Source of the DNA: Diplolepis rosae
Taxonomy: Eukaryota; Arthropoda; Insecta; Hymenoptera; Diplolepididae
Direction of reading: 5' to 3'
DNA: 64,000 bases
NCBI GenBank assembly: GCA_030998225.1
Contig: JAPYXD010000581.1
Coordinates: 3,596,001 to 3,660,000 of the forward strand
Position 1 is the first letter of the stretch, and each line of letters opens with the position of its first letter. Below are positions 36,091 to 45,521 of the stretch, one piece after another. The position numbers and the translations under genes were made by a program. A model generated the notes under the pieces. The model saw nothing but the letters and a program-made list of their open reading frames with translations. It had not been told where the DNA came from and did not search any database.

Positions 36091-36240
36091 GTATGCGAAG
36101 AGCACAAGACCGAGCGCGAAGCTCGAGGTCCAGAAAGAACGGAGCGCGAAGCGCGACGATTTAATCGCGCGCCCTAGGCGCGCTCAAACTTGCGAGCGAA
36201 GCGCGCGATGAGAATGTGCCCTCGAAGCGGGCAGATTTTT
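35890..36240 (+). repeat. GAGCGCGAAGCGCGA motif cluster
   Basis: GAGCGCGAAGCGCGA or close variants occur near 35896, 36110, 36140 and 36190, in a GC-rich patch inside AT-rich DNA. Copy A of the repeat has only a remnant (GAGAGCGAAT) at the first position, so the motif was gained or lost after duplication. Confidence 0.6.
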
Positions 36241-36786
36241 AGTATCTATTTTTCTCAGTGCAGGGAAAGTCAAGTAAAATTTTAAAAAGTTAGGGAATTT
36301 TTTTTTAATTAAAAAAATTATAATCATAATCCAACCATTATAATTATAATTTAACAAATAAATTACCTTTATTAACCTCCACTGATGTGAAGTAATTCCA
36401 ATTTTAGTACAAAAATGTAAGATTATTTACATACAATAATTTCCGCAATAATATTTAAAACTAAATATCTGGAACATAATCTATAATATTATACCCTTTT
36501 AGTTCTCGTTTTTCACTTTCTTTCGCACAAATAAAATGCACATACAAAGTTTAAGAGATAGTTTCATATTGCAGTATTAATTCACTTCCATTGTTTGAAA
36601 CCTTTAACAAGCCAAAATAACAAAATTCCCATAAATTCTAAAAGAATTTATCCACCAGTTATTTTCTCATTTTATTTACCGTTCTCGAAGTAATATAACC
36701 GACTCCGAACTCTATCCGGGGTAATTTCACTAACAATAGACTTTTTTTTTAGAGTACATATATTTATTTTTTTTCATCGATCGTTT
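36241..36786. other. AT-rich, no gene seen
   Basis: No reading frames or repeat ends of note. Confidence 0.35.
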
Positions 36787-37396
36787 AAAGAATATATAAT
36801 CTTATAATTTAACTAAATCCGTATCAATTTTGTATTTCAGATGATCCAGACTTGCGGAAAATTTGTCACCGCAAACCATATTTTAGAAGAGAAGTCCTAC
36901 GGTATGGCCATGTCTTTACAAAATAATAAATTGTTTTTATTTAAAATTAACTAATAGTATGTTGAGAGTATGCACTTTAATATAATAAATAGTTCCTATA
37001 AAAAAATTTAGTGGTTTTCTTGCAAAAAATTCTTTAAAAAGGCTCATTTTTAGCGGTACAATTAGGGGTAACCCCTTAATTAATAATATAATATCAATTA
37101 TTAAGTAAATTGATAAACGATGGCCGATGCTTTCGTACGCAACATTCTGCAACAGTAAAAGTTAGATAAATACATCCCAGCATTTGAAGGTTAGATTTAC
37201 ATAGCTTTCCATTTTCATGTCTCTTTATTTACTGCAACTTTATAATGCTTATGAAGATTTAAAGCACGGAAAAATTAAGTCATATTTTTATTTGATTACA
37301 CTTCGTAAATATGTATCGTGTCGCATAACCTGCAAATGACTCAAAATTATTTTATGTTTTTGTCAATTTCATAAGGTTATAACCGTAGTAGCTAGA
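36787..37396 (+). repeat. 610-bp inverted duplicate, right copy, with exon-like segment
   Basis: It matches 27494-28103 in reverse. A T-rich tract ends in TATTTCAG at 36840; the following 61 nt to 36901 read MIQTCGKFVTANHILEEKSYG and meet GTATGG at 36902. If not spliced there, the frame stops at 36955-36957 in both copies. A palindrome, AATTAGGGGTAACCCCTTAAT, lies near 37061. The segment could be a duplicated exon of an unknown gene. A very loose similarity to the ligand-binding end of glutamate-type receptors is noted but not claimed. Confidence 0.65.
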
Positions 37397-37639
37397 CTAT
37401 AGTCTATAGTCTATAAAATATAAAGTTGAAAAAATGTTATCAAAATAACTTTTAAACATTGTTGCATTTTAAATTTCACAATGAATTCTATAGAGTAAAT
37501 CTTGCTAATAATTTTGAATCCAGATATTTTTTTGCAAATAAAAAACAACTGCTTATGTCATAAAATGAATAATTATATAAAAAAATTGTACATAAAAAAC
37601 TGTGTGTGTAATTATAGTTCAAATAAACATTGTAATTAA
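37397..37639. other. AT-rich spacer
   Basis: CTATAGTCTATAGTCTATA near 37398 is a minor direct repeat. Confidence 0.35.
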
Positions 37640-37852
37640 AAATATATTAGGTGTACAAATTTGCTTCCACCGTTTTTTTTTTCAAAATTTGAGGCTTTAT
37701 TCTGAAAAACTGATGAGCCAGACCGTGTGCTATCGATCAAAACAAATGGTAGTCGGAAGGGCAACGTCTGGAGAGTACACCGGGTGGGGTAAGACCTGCC
37801 ATTTCAGCGTTTCCAAGTATGTCTTGACCGGTCTTACGACATGTGGCTGAGC

Positions 37853-38227
37853 CACAGTACGTCCACTACCATTTATTTTAGGAGGGTATTTATAAAAGTG
37901 AAAATTAGCATCAGCGCCGCCAAGTTATGATAGCATGAACTAACATCAATGCTAACAAAACCCCGTACCCCGCAACCCGATGCTAATAAGAAGGTGGGCA
38001 TTGATTAGTATTAAAATGTCAAAATCTGGAAAGAAAGGGAATCGAGAATGAAACTTTTGAATGCCTTTTAATGCCTAGGAATTATGTAGTATAAGACCTA
38101 CGCCTTGTGAACGCTATGGTTACAACAGGTTAAAAAGAACATCGTTAACGACAATAGCGCCACCACTCGTTGATAGCAAACACTATAATTCGTCCCCCTT
38201 TTCACCTATGTGAGTGGACCCACTGTG
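37853..38227. mobile_element. hAT-type MITE, copy 2, inside a mariner
   Basis: It begins CACAGTACGTCCACTACC and ends with the complement of CACAGTGGGTCCACTC. The perfect 8-bp duplication GGCTGAGC lies at 37845-37852 and 38228-38235. Its ends match copy 1 (6040-6520). Its core instead carries ATGCTAA/TTAGCAT words in both orientations and no ACACGGAGAAAAAT segment. It interrupts the second catalytic motif of the surrounding mariner. Confidence 0.9.
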
Positions 38228-38257
38228 GGCTGAGCATTGTCATGCTGAAGGAGAACT

Positions 38258-38499
38258 GCTCGCGACAGTGGCGTCACGCGCCCAGAGTGTGCGTGCGTCT
38301 AACTGCTGAACTTTGGCGATCACGCGCCCATAGCCAGCGGGAGGAAATCTGCCAAACTGAACGGTCGGCTTCTTTCAGTTTGGCAGATCTCCTGCCGCTA
38401 GCTATTGGCGTGTGATCTCCCAAGTGGCGCCGCCGTCCCGCCAAAGTGTGGCAGTTAGATGCATGCACACTCTGTGCGCGTGACGCCACTGTCGCGAGC
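38258..38499. mobile_element. 242-bp GC-rich hairpin MITE
   Basis: The arms GCTCGCGACAGTGGCGTCAC and inverted partner run inward for about 100 bp, including TAACTGC and CCAAACTGAA. The tips after GCTCGCGA are CAGTGGCG, as in many hAT elements. The flanks, AGTTCTCC and AGTTTGCTC on the mariner strand, may be diverged copies of a target duplication, but this is not certain. Open frames on both strands are artefacts of the palindrome. Confidence 0.75.
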
Positions 38500-38840
38500 G
38501 AGCAAACTGCCGAATTCGTTTTCTGTGTGGTACCGTGGTCGTTTCTCCTTCAATGCTCGGTTCAAACGCATCAAGTGCGTTCGACACCGATCCGCTGTGA
38601 ACGTTTCACTTGGTTTCAACAGCCCATAATACACCACACCTAGCTGGTCCTACCAAATGCAGAGCATAACCTTGGCAAAATTCAATGTAAAAAACCCTTC
38701 TGATCCTGTCTTTGAAGCAGCTGTTCGCAAGCAAAAAAACGCCGTTCAATATCTTTCGACTTGAACTCGTACGGAACCCAATTTCCTGGCTTCTGAATTA
38801 TTTTATGATGCAAACACAAATGCACTAATGTGGTGCTGTC

Positions 38841-39129
38841 GTTATGCTATCGTTATTACATTTTTGATCTGCCTATTTCGACCAGCTATTACCGCTGCAG
38901 CCATCTATCGAAAAACGGCGAAAGCAAAGTTGTACACCCAATAAAATGATATTGAAACATTTGAATATACGATATAAATATAACTGCAATATTTACTTAT
39001 AATGATAATATATACAAAAATATGAAAATATTGGTTTGTATAATGTAATGTTGAGTAAGTGTTTTCAAAATTCATTTGAAAAATGTTTTTATTCAATTTT
39101 ATTAATCTTATTAGTATGAATTTCTATAT
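38841..39129. other. AT-rich spacer
   Basis: Nothing recognised between two mariner relics. Confidence 0.3.
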
Positions 39130-39770
39130 ACGAGGGCTGTTCAATAAGTCCGTGACTCCTCGAAAGATGGGTCTGTTATCGTAAATATGTTACTACTCTA
39201 AAAAAATACCATTTAATATCAGTGCGTATACAAAGTTTCAAGTCAGTACGTTGATTAGAAATTTTTTACGGACAGTTTAATTTAGTTTTGCATTGTTAAA
39301 ACAAAACCATGAAAAAAATCGAGTTTCGCGTGCTTATTAAACATTATTTTCTACGAGGAAAACCAATTAAAAGTTACTAAAGAAAAGCTCCCAAGATATT
39401 ATAAGAGGTCTGCTCCATCGCATGGCATGGTTCATAGGTGGTTCACTGAATTTCGTTGCGGCCGTATTAGCACAAGTAATGCTGAGCGTCCTGGCCGTCC
39501 AAAAGAGGTGACTTCTCAAGAAATGATCGATAAAATCCATGACATTGTACTCAAAGATCGTCGATTGAAAGTGCGTGAGATTAGTGAGAATATAAACATT
39601 TCAGTGGGACGCGTATGGTACATTTTGCATGAATGTTTGGGCATGAGGAAGCTGTCTGCAAGATGGGTGCCGTGTTTGCTCACAGCAGATTACAAAAGCG
39701 TGCTCGTGTGGTTGCAATGGTTGGGCATGTTTTAACGTAATTCAAAGGAATTTTTTTGAAAATATCATCG
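39130..39770 (+). pseudogene. Mariner 5' half with terminal repeat
   Basis: The terminal sequence CGAGGGCTGTTCAATAAGTC at 39132 is a typical mariner end of the irritans/mellifera side. The coding part starts at about 39308 with MKKIEFRVLIKHYFLRGKP, shifts frame near 39370, and continues as YYKRSAPSHGMVHRWFTEF, NAERPGRPKEVTSQEM, LKVREISENINISVGRV and LHECLGMRKLSARWVPCLL. It shifts again near 39690 and ends near 39770, before any catalytic residue. Only the DNA-binding half remains. Confidence 0.85.
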
Positions 39771-40150
39771 ATAATACCAATTGAGTGTCTTGAATTCTGC
39801 TGCACTGCTCTAACACCGTCGGTAATATACTCTGTACTTGCTAAAATTACTTATTTTTATCAAAAAATTTTCATACTATTATGAATATTCACGACATAAC
39901 AGACACGTCTCAGTAATTTTAGATTCATTTCCCAACATTTCAAGACGATATTTTATTCTCCGTGGAAATGTAGTTACAGAACTGTAATTGCCGATAACGC
40001 TTCAGTTTTATATTCCAAAATCCAAAAAAAATCCAGAATTTTTACTAAAACGAAGTTAACAGACGTTCCTTATTATCTTCTGATACATTTACTATACACG
40101 GAGCAAAATATTTTATAAAAAAGAAAAGTTATTTTACACGGTTGGATTAA
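39771..40150. other. AT-rich; ACACGGAGCAAAATATTTTA at 40094
   Basis: The only signal is a possible fold-back end at 40094, directly left of the TTAA element. Confidence 0.35.
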
Positions 40151-40839
40151 GGGGGTCGTCTACCTTCGCGGTTTCAAAAAATCGAATTTTTTTATTTTTT
40201 TGCTTATTTCGATTCTAGACACTATAAGGAACATGCCTTATGAAGGATTTATTCGAAAACATTCAGCCAATCATGCTCTATTTTAATCACTTATCTTTAA
40301 ACGCGTTTTCTCGAAAGTAGTGTTTTTAAAAATTGTTGGCATGATTTTGACGGAACTATCGAAGATATTGGAAATCTGTAAATTGTTTCGTATTCAAAAA
40401 ACGTCTCATTACGATTAGACACGAGCTTTTTAAACAAAATTTTTTTTTCAATTTTTTACAGCTTTTTTAAGCTAGAAAAACAGGGTAGAAATTAGAACTT
40501 TTTTCAAATCGCTGCCATTTTGTTAAATTTTAAAATCTTTCAAAAAGCTTGTGTCTTATCGTAGTCGGATTAGTAAAAAGTAAAAAAATATGATTGTTTT
40601 CATGTTTCAAGGTTCTGAAGCTGAGAAATCGTGCCACAAAGTCTACTATGTCGCGCCGACAGAGATCGATTCAAGGACGCGTCAAGGCCAAGATAACGAA
40701 AAAAAAAAAAAATTTTTTTTAAATTTTAATAATGTACTAATTAAATAAAAAAAACTTTGTGTCAACATCATGTGTAGTTTTTTCGCAATCCATCGTCAAA
40801 AATACGCCCGAAATTCAGGCGCGAAGGTAGACAACCCCC
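40151..40839. mobile_element. TTAA-inserting MITE, family 2
   Basis: The ends are GGGGGTCGTCTACCTTCGCG and the complement of GGGGGTTGTCTACCTTCGCG, flanked by TTAA at 40147-40150 and 40840-40843. Its length of 689 bp is close to family 1 (687 bp) and both have G-run tips, but the terminal and internal sequences differ. No protein is encoded. Confidence 0.88.
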
Positions 40840-40843
40840 TTAA

Positions 40844-41436
40844 CATAAATAAAAAATTGGTCTTTGTTTTTTGAGAAATTTTGTGTAGATGCCAGTTAGA
40901 GTTGAGACCTTTTATTTCATTTATTGTTACTTTAATTTTTTTCTTAAAATAAAGATTCATTAAAAAGTTAAAATATGCATTTTTATAAATATTTTCCACG
41001 TGTTTTCATTTAATGCTCGAGCAATCTTTCAAAAAAAAATTTTGATTCAGAAAAACCGTGTAGAACTTCAAGTAGATATTTTGGGAAATTAAAACTTTTC
41101 TATATTTAGTATCTTCTTTGCTTTTTTTTGAAAAACTTAAATGCATTCAACTCGTATTAATTTAATTGATTCCGAAATAATGTGATTAATATCTATGCTT
41201 TAAAGTTCCTGAGTTATGTAATCAATTTATTTCGGGAACAATTAAATCAATAAAAGTTGAAATGGTTCAGTTTTTTGAATGCATTAAATAAGTTACGATA
41301 AATATGTAAGAAATGTTTTTTTTTTATTTTAAAGTAATTGAACGTTCTATTTTTTTATTATGAATAAAACGTAGAATGTAATTATAAATAATAATTTTTG
41401 TGATATTTCCATGGGGAAAAATGAAGTAAATTATGA
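40844..41436. other. AT-rich, no gene seen
   Basis: GATTCAGAAAAACCGTGTAG near 41043 may be the far end of the fold-back that starts at 40094. Confidence 0.3.
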
Positions 41437-41700
41437 AATAGTGTAAGGGAAGCAATAAAGGTGACAAGAACGAAGTATCCTGCACAAGAGTCTGACTTCC
41501 TGGTGGACAAGGATGAACGAATCCCAGAGCGTTGCCTTCGTGTCGTGAAATTAATGGACACAGGCTACAACGTGGTTCCGCTTCCGACTGTCGGAGAAAG
41601 CCGGATCTGGCCGGAAAACGTATATGTGTATAATACGTCGCGATACCCGGCGATTTTCAATTATTTTCAACGTACCTCGGCGTTTACGGGAGTGAAATAA
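41437..41700 (+). CDS. Unidentified open frame with coding-like composition
   Basis: The frame is open from 41437 to the stop at 41698-41700 and has no ATG before Met residues inside it. It reads VREAIKVTRTKYPAQESDF, then DERIPERCLRVVKLMDTGYN and WPENVYVYNTSRYPAIFNYF, ending FTGVK. GC content is far above the flanks and drops just beyond the stop. It may be the last exon of a gene or a fragment of a transposon protein. I do not recognise a family, a signal peptide or a membrane segment. Confidence 0.4.
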   Translation, partial: NSVREAIKVTRTKYPAQESDFLVDKDERIPERCLRVVKLMDTGYNVVPLPTVGESRIWPENVYVYNTSRYPAIFNYFQRTSAFTGVK

Positions 41701-42025
41701 ATTTCCTCGAGGGCAACTAGCGTAATCTCTCTGTAATCCCTTACTTAAAGCATTTTTTGCTGGACACTCCGCCCGGACAACTTGGCAGAAGCTTTCACGT
41801 CGTTTCTTCTTTGCTTTTCTTATTGTTTAGATGAATCTGAGCAGGACTTATTTAAATAGCATTCCAGTATTTCATTCGCATGAGTAAATAGCAAATACCT
41901 CACCCCTTCTTTGGAAGATTACTTATCAGCAGGTTGGAAATCTTATTTAATAATCTACAGTTTATTTCATACAATTAAAAAAGTACTTTTGCGATGATTT
42001 CATTAATAACCATTATATACAACCT
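41701..42025. other. No feature recognised
   Basis: Spacer between the open frame and the next fold-back. Confidence 0.3.
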
Positions 42026-42375
42026 GGTGAAAGTTTCGGAAAGGAATCCAGTTTGAGCTAATCCAAGCTATTCCGAATAATACCGAACCAATCTGGAAAA
42101 CGTTTTGGTTCAAATCACTTCAAAATCAATCCGACTCAATTTGATTCAATCGGAGACTTCAATATGAGCTCGGGTTGATCGGAACATTCGTTTGAACTAA
42201 TTTGAATCATTTCGATCTCGGATTCATTCGGATGAAAAGTTAGGTTCAAGTCAATTTTGATTTAAGTTCAGATTAAATCGGAATAAGTTCAATTGATTTT
42301 CAACCAATTTGTATTAAACGAGATTCAAAATGTTTTTCGAATTGATTCGAAAAGAGATTTTAGAATGGTTCGGAA
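42026..42375. mobile_element. CCGAATC-family fold-back
   Basis: It begins CCTGGTGAAAGTTTCGGAAA, like the ends of the element at 24291-24699. Words AATCCGACTCAATTTG and GATTCGGATGAAAA alternate in both orientations. The right end seems to be lost at about 42375. Confidence 0.6.
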
Positions 42376-42404
42376 TATGTTGGCTACAAAATTCTGATTA
42401 TGTA

Positions 42405-44111
42405 AAGGGTGAGGCACATAAAGTATTACAGAGCGACAACACTCAAACTATTGATCATATTCAAAAATGTTTCAGACAAAAGCTTCAGTGTTCGAGAAGG
42501 CCGTCATACTCGACCACCCTATTTTTTTATCGGCGCAGGCGCTGAAGCTACGTCAAGGTCAACTCCACTTTTTTAAATGGAACCATGTATGAGAATAGTC
42601 GAAAAATCATTTTCATTTCTTTTCATTTCTTACGATACCCGTGATAATACAGATCGATAAGGTATTGTTGACATCGGCAGAAAGTAAGCATTTTCTGTTG
42701 ACATATCAGTTAGTCACGCATTACCTTCTAATGTTAGTACATCGGAAGGCGAAAATGAACGATTTTCAAGAATATTTTGATATGTTGATGGTGTTGGGGG
42801 AATAGCGTAAACATTACAGAAACGCCCAAGATTTGTATGCGGCTCGTTATCCGGATAGGCAACGAAAATCGCACATGGCTTTTAAGCGATTAACTGACCG
42901 TTTCTGTCGCTTCGGTACTGTGAAGCGACCAATTGTTAATGAAAATAATGCAGCTGCTATCTTAGTTTTTGCTGCACTAAATCCACATGCGAGCAGCAGG
43001 CAAATGGAAAAAAAATAGTGGAATTAGTCAGCGTTCTGTATTAAGAATATTACACCAACACAAGTTCCATCCGTATCGTATTTCATTACATCAGGGCTTG
43101 TACGGCAATGATTTCCTAAAACGTGTCAATTTCTGTAATTGGATGTCTCATTTTTGAGTCATGTGCTTTTTTCTGATAAAGCTAACTTCGCAAATACGGG
43201 AAATGTGAATAGGCATAATATGCATTGTTGGACAAATGAGAATCCTCGATGGAAGAGCACTATACCATTTCAACATCCGTGGTCCGTTAATTGTTGGTGC
43301 GACATTGTCGGCGATCTCGTCATTGGTCCATATTTTTTTGAAGGTCGCTTGGCTGGGAAAGTTTATGCAAACTTTCTACAAAACGTACTGCTTCATTTAA
43401 TGGAAGACGTGCCCTTGCATGTTCACATGAACATGTGGATGCAACACAAGGGTGCACCACCCCATTATGCTCTGTGTTCGAGACAAGTGATGAATGGGAT
43501 TTTTGACGAAAAGTGAATGGGACGAGGCGGCCCTGTAGCTTGGCCACCTCGTTTGTCATATCTAACAACACCAGATTACTTTTTATTGGGTTTTGTCAAA
43601 GAACGCGTAATGGCGGTAGCACCTACCACACCTGACGACATGCAAGAAAGAATACGTCGAGCATGTACCGAAATTACACCATAAATGTTGGATGAAGTTA
43701 GACGGTCTTTTCATCAGCGAATTAACAAGTGCTTACAAGTCGAGGGTCATCACTTCGAACATCTTCTGTAGGTAGACCCAAACCAAGGTTAGTGGATCCT
43801 TTGAAAGTGATTATTCCGATATGTTTCGATTTTTCGACTATTTTCATACTTTGCGTGACTAGAATGACCTTGTGTTGCAGGTCGCTGAATTCGTCTTAAA
43901 ATGGGTAATAATGTAATTGAAAAGAAATACATAGTTTTAGTTAAAAAAGTGGAGTTGATCTTGACGTAGCTTTAGCGCCTTCACCGATAAAAAATAGGGT
44001 GGTCCAGTATGACGGCCTTCTCAAACACTGAAACTTTTGTCTGAAACATTTTTGGATATGATCAATATTTTGAGTGCTATTGATCTGTTACACTTTATGT
44101 GCTTCACTCTG
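42405..44111 (+). mobile_element. DD41D-type Tc1/mariner relative, complete ends
   Basis: Long inverted repeats (about 165 bp: 42405-42572 and 43935-44111) flank a transposase pseudogene, with TA at 42403-42404 and 44112-44113. Terminal sequence is AAGGGTGAGGCACATAAAG, with the inverted partner CAGAGTGAAGCACATAAAG. Inner parts of the arms include AAGGCCGTCATACT. The element is 1.7 kb, a normal size for an autonomous copy. Confidence 0.85.
42754..43771 (+). pseudogene. DD41D-type transposase pseudogene
   Basis: The coding part opens with MNDFQEYFDMLMVLGE at 42754, has an early stop, then DLYAARYPDRQRKSH and the HTH region to about 43015. An A-run near 43010 shifts frame into SGISQRSVLRILHQHKFHPY. 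Another shift near 43145 leads to FLSHVLFSDKANFANTGNVN, with the first Asp. The second should be an Asp in QHDG but reads MQHKGAPPHY. After 41 residues the third Asp is present in TPDYFLLGF; a stop lies between. The end reads INKCLQVEGHHFEHLL. The 41-residue spacing identifies the DD41D (rosa/Visitor-type) group, by knowledge of that family. It is inactive. Confidence 0.85.
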
Positions 44112-44236
44112 TATATCCTGGTATCATTATTCCAGTTGATGATACAGGAAAATATATTAAAAGCAGTTTCAAGATACGCCGTTGGCATCGTTATTGTCTA
44201 CAAAATCTGGCGCCTTTTCGTTTCTCGCTATGCATG

Positions 44237-44338
44237 CAAGCCTCGGCATTTTGCTCCCACCACGCCACCTTCCCACTGAGTCGGTGGGAAGGTGGAGTGG
44301 TGGGGGCTGCCCTTTGAGAGTCACAATGCCGAGGCTTG
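44237..44338. mobile_element. 102-bp hairpin MITE with 8-bp duplication
   Basis: The ends CAAGCCTCGGCATT are inverted and the inner arms CCACCTTCCCAC pair around a 7-bp loop. Flanks are TATGCATG at 44229-44236 and TATACATG at 44339-44346, a duplication with one difference. Length of the duplication suggests a hAT-type element. Confidence 0.75.
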
Positions 44339-44346
44339 TATACATG

Positions 44347-45301
44347 TTGATACCGGTTTCCTGTTAATTATGTTGTGTATTAGGCCGTTTGCAAAATCAA
44401 GTGAAAACGAAAACTAGGTAGAGTCCCAAGGAATCTTAAAGATCTCGCGTCTTGTCTCGGATTATTTTTACAAAGTTTCAAAGAAATGGGGAATGAAGTG
44501 TATTGTACAAGGTGTTAAGTGAGTGGAAGTTAGATAAGTTAAAGGAAAAATTCAAAGGGAAATAAATTTGTAGAATTATATGTATTCAAATGTACATTTT
44601 TAATAATAATATAAACAAAATAAAATAATTCAACGAGTATATTTATATATTATTATATATATTTTTTCATTATGAAAATTATAATGCCCACTTCTTTAAA
44701 TCATTATTTATTTTCAAGATTATCTTGGCATTCAACAGGGGAATTTTAGTTTTAACAAGGAATATGGTATAGTTAAATGGACTAAATTAGTTAAATTTAC
44801 CGAAATATGAAACCATGAATGTAATAAGAAATTTGTTACTAGAAAAATTACGGTGATATCATCTATAAAATGTTATTACACCAACTGGAATAAAAGATCA
44901 CAACGAATAAAAAGTTTTTACTAGAATTTCTAACATTTGTAACCGGAATTACTAGTACGGCACTCCGTAACATTTTTTTCCGGTTGAAATAACAGGAATT
45001 ATGGTTTTATCAACCAGACTTTTTCTGAGTATGTATTAAATAGATAATTTTTTAAATTTTTGTGTCCAAACCATTTAATATTTCAACACTTGTATATGAG
45101 AATTTTGAAACTTGTAGCAGGAAAAATTCCGCGTTTTGAATGAAATCATAAACTTTATATAATTTTGCATTGCTCTCCAAATATGAATCAGTAAAAATCG
45201 ACTGATTGAATAGCTGAATTAAGTTGATGATCTGCATTTTGAGCCTTAAATTTAAAAATGATGAAATAAGAATTTATTTGTTTGAATTTTATCTCTTACA
45301 G
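44347..45301. other. AT-rich; word array near 44750-45030
   Basis: CCGGAATTAC, GTTACTAG and related words recur in both orientations between 44790 and 45010, ending in ACCAGACTTTTTCTGAGTAT. It looks like another fold-back. No gene is seen. Confidence 0.35.
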
Positions 45302-45521
45302 GAAATACAAATGTGTTTCTCTTGGAGTAGAATTTCGATCCTGACCACGATTCGCATTTGAATGATGTCGGGACTGAGGATAACGACGGATCTAGTCGTG
45401 TTCCGAAAGCAAACTACAGCCATAGAGAAACAAGGATCCATGATGTGCCCACAGAGCACTGTTTGGAATCAAATTTATCTCAGGCTTTGTAGGCAATCAA
45501 AATAGAGGACTTCAAATATAA
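45302..45521 (+). pseudogene. Exon-like segment of an unknown gene
   Basis: A good acceptor (TTATCTCTTACAG, ending at 45301) and donor (GTAAGT at 45522) bound a 220-nt segment. It reads KYKCVSLGVEF, then after a one-base shift DPDHDSHLNDVGTEDNDGSS, RVPKANYSHRETRIHDVPTE, one stop, and AIKIEDFKYK. The acidic, soluble composition and clean borders suggest a real exon once. A further TTTTAG acceptor at 46282 precedes RDDVKSKREAKR. The family is not recognised; it may come from a host gene or a transposon with introns. Confidence 0.4.

Larger units (their letters stand above)
37640..38840 (-). pseudogene. Mos1-type mariner relic split by two MITEs
   Basis: On the minus strand the relic reads IQKPGNWVPYEFKSKDIERR near 38799, then an internal deletion that removes the first catalytic Asp, then AKVMLCIW, GLLKPSETF and RALKEKRPRYHTENE. 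After two insertions (38258-38499 and 37853-38227) it continues as VLLQHDNAQPHVVRPVKTYL and YSPDVALP, then DYHLF with the third Asp in another frame. The QHDN motif is cut by the hAT-type MITE and becomes readable when the element and one copy of its 8-bp duplication are ignored. It is inactive because of the deletion, frameshifts and a stop after DYHLF. Confidence 0.85.

Noticed and set aside
36841..36957. Glutamate-receptor ligand-binding exon
   Set aside because: Only a loose pattern (Cys, then LEEKSYG) supports it; too short to claim the family.
38170..38643. Overlapping open frames on both strands
   Set aside because: They are produced by the palindromic hairpin at 38258-38499; part on the minus strand belongs to the mariner relic.
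44037..44367. Open frames over the hairpin near 44.2 kb
   Set aside because: They cross the terminal repeat of the DD41D element and a MITE; no protein match is visible.
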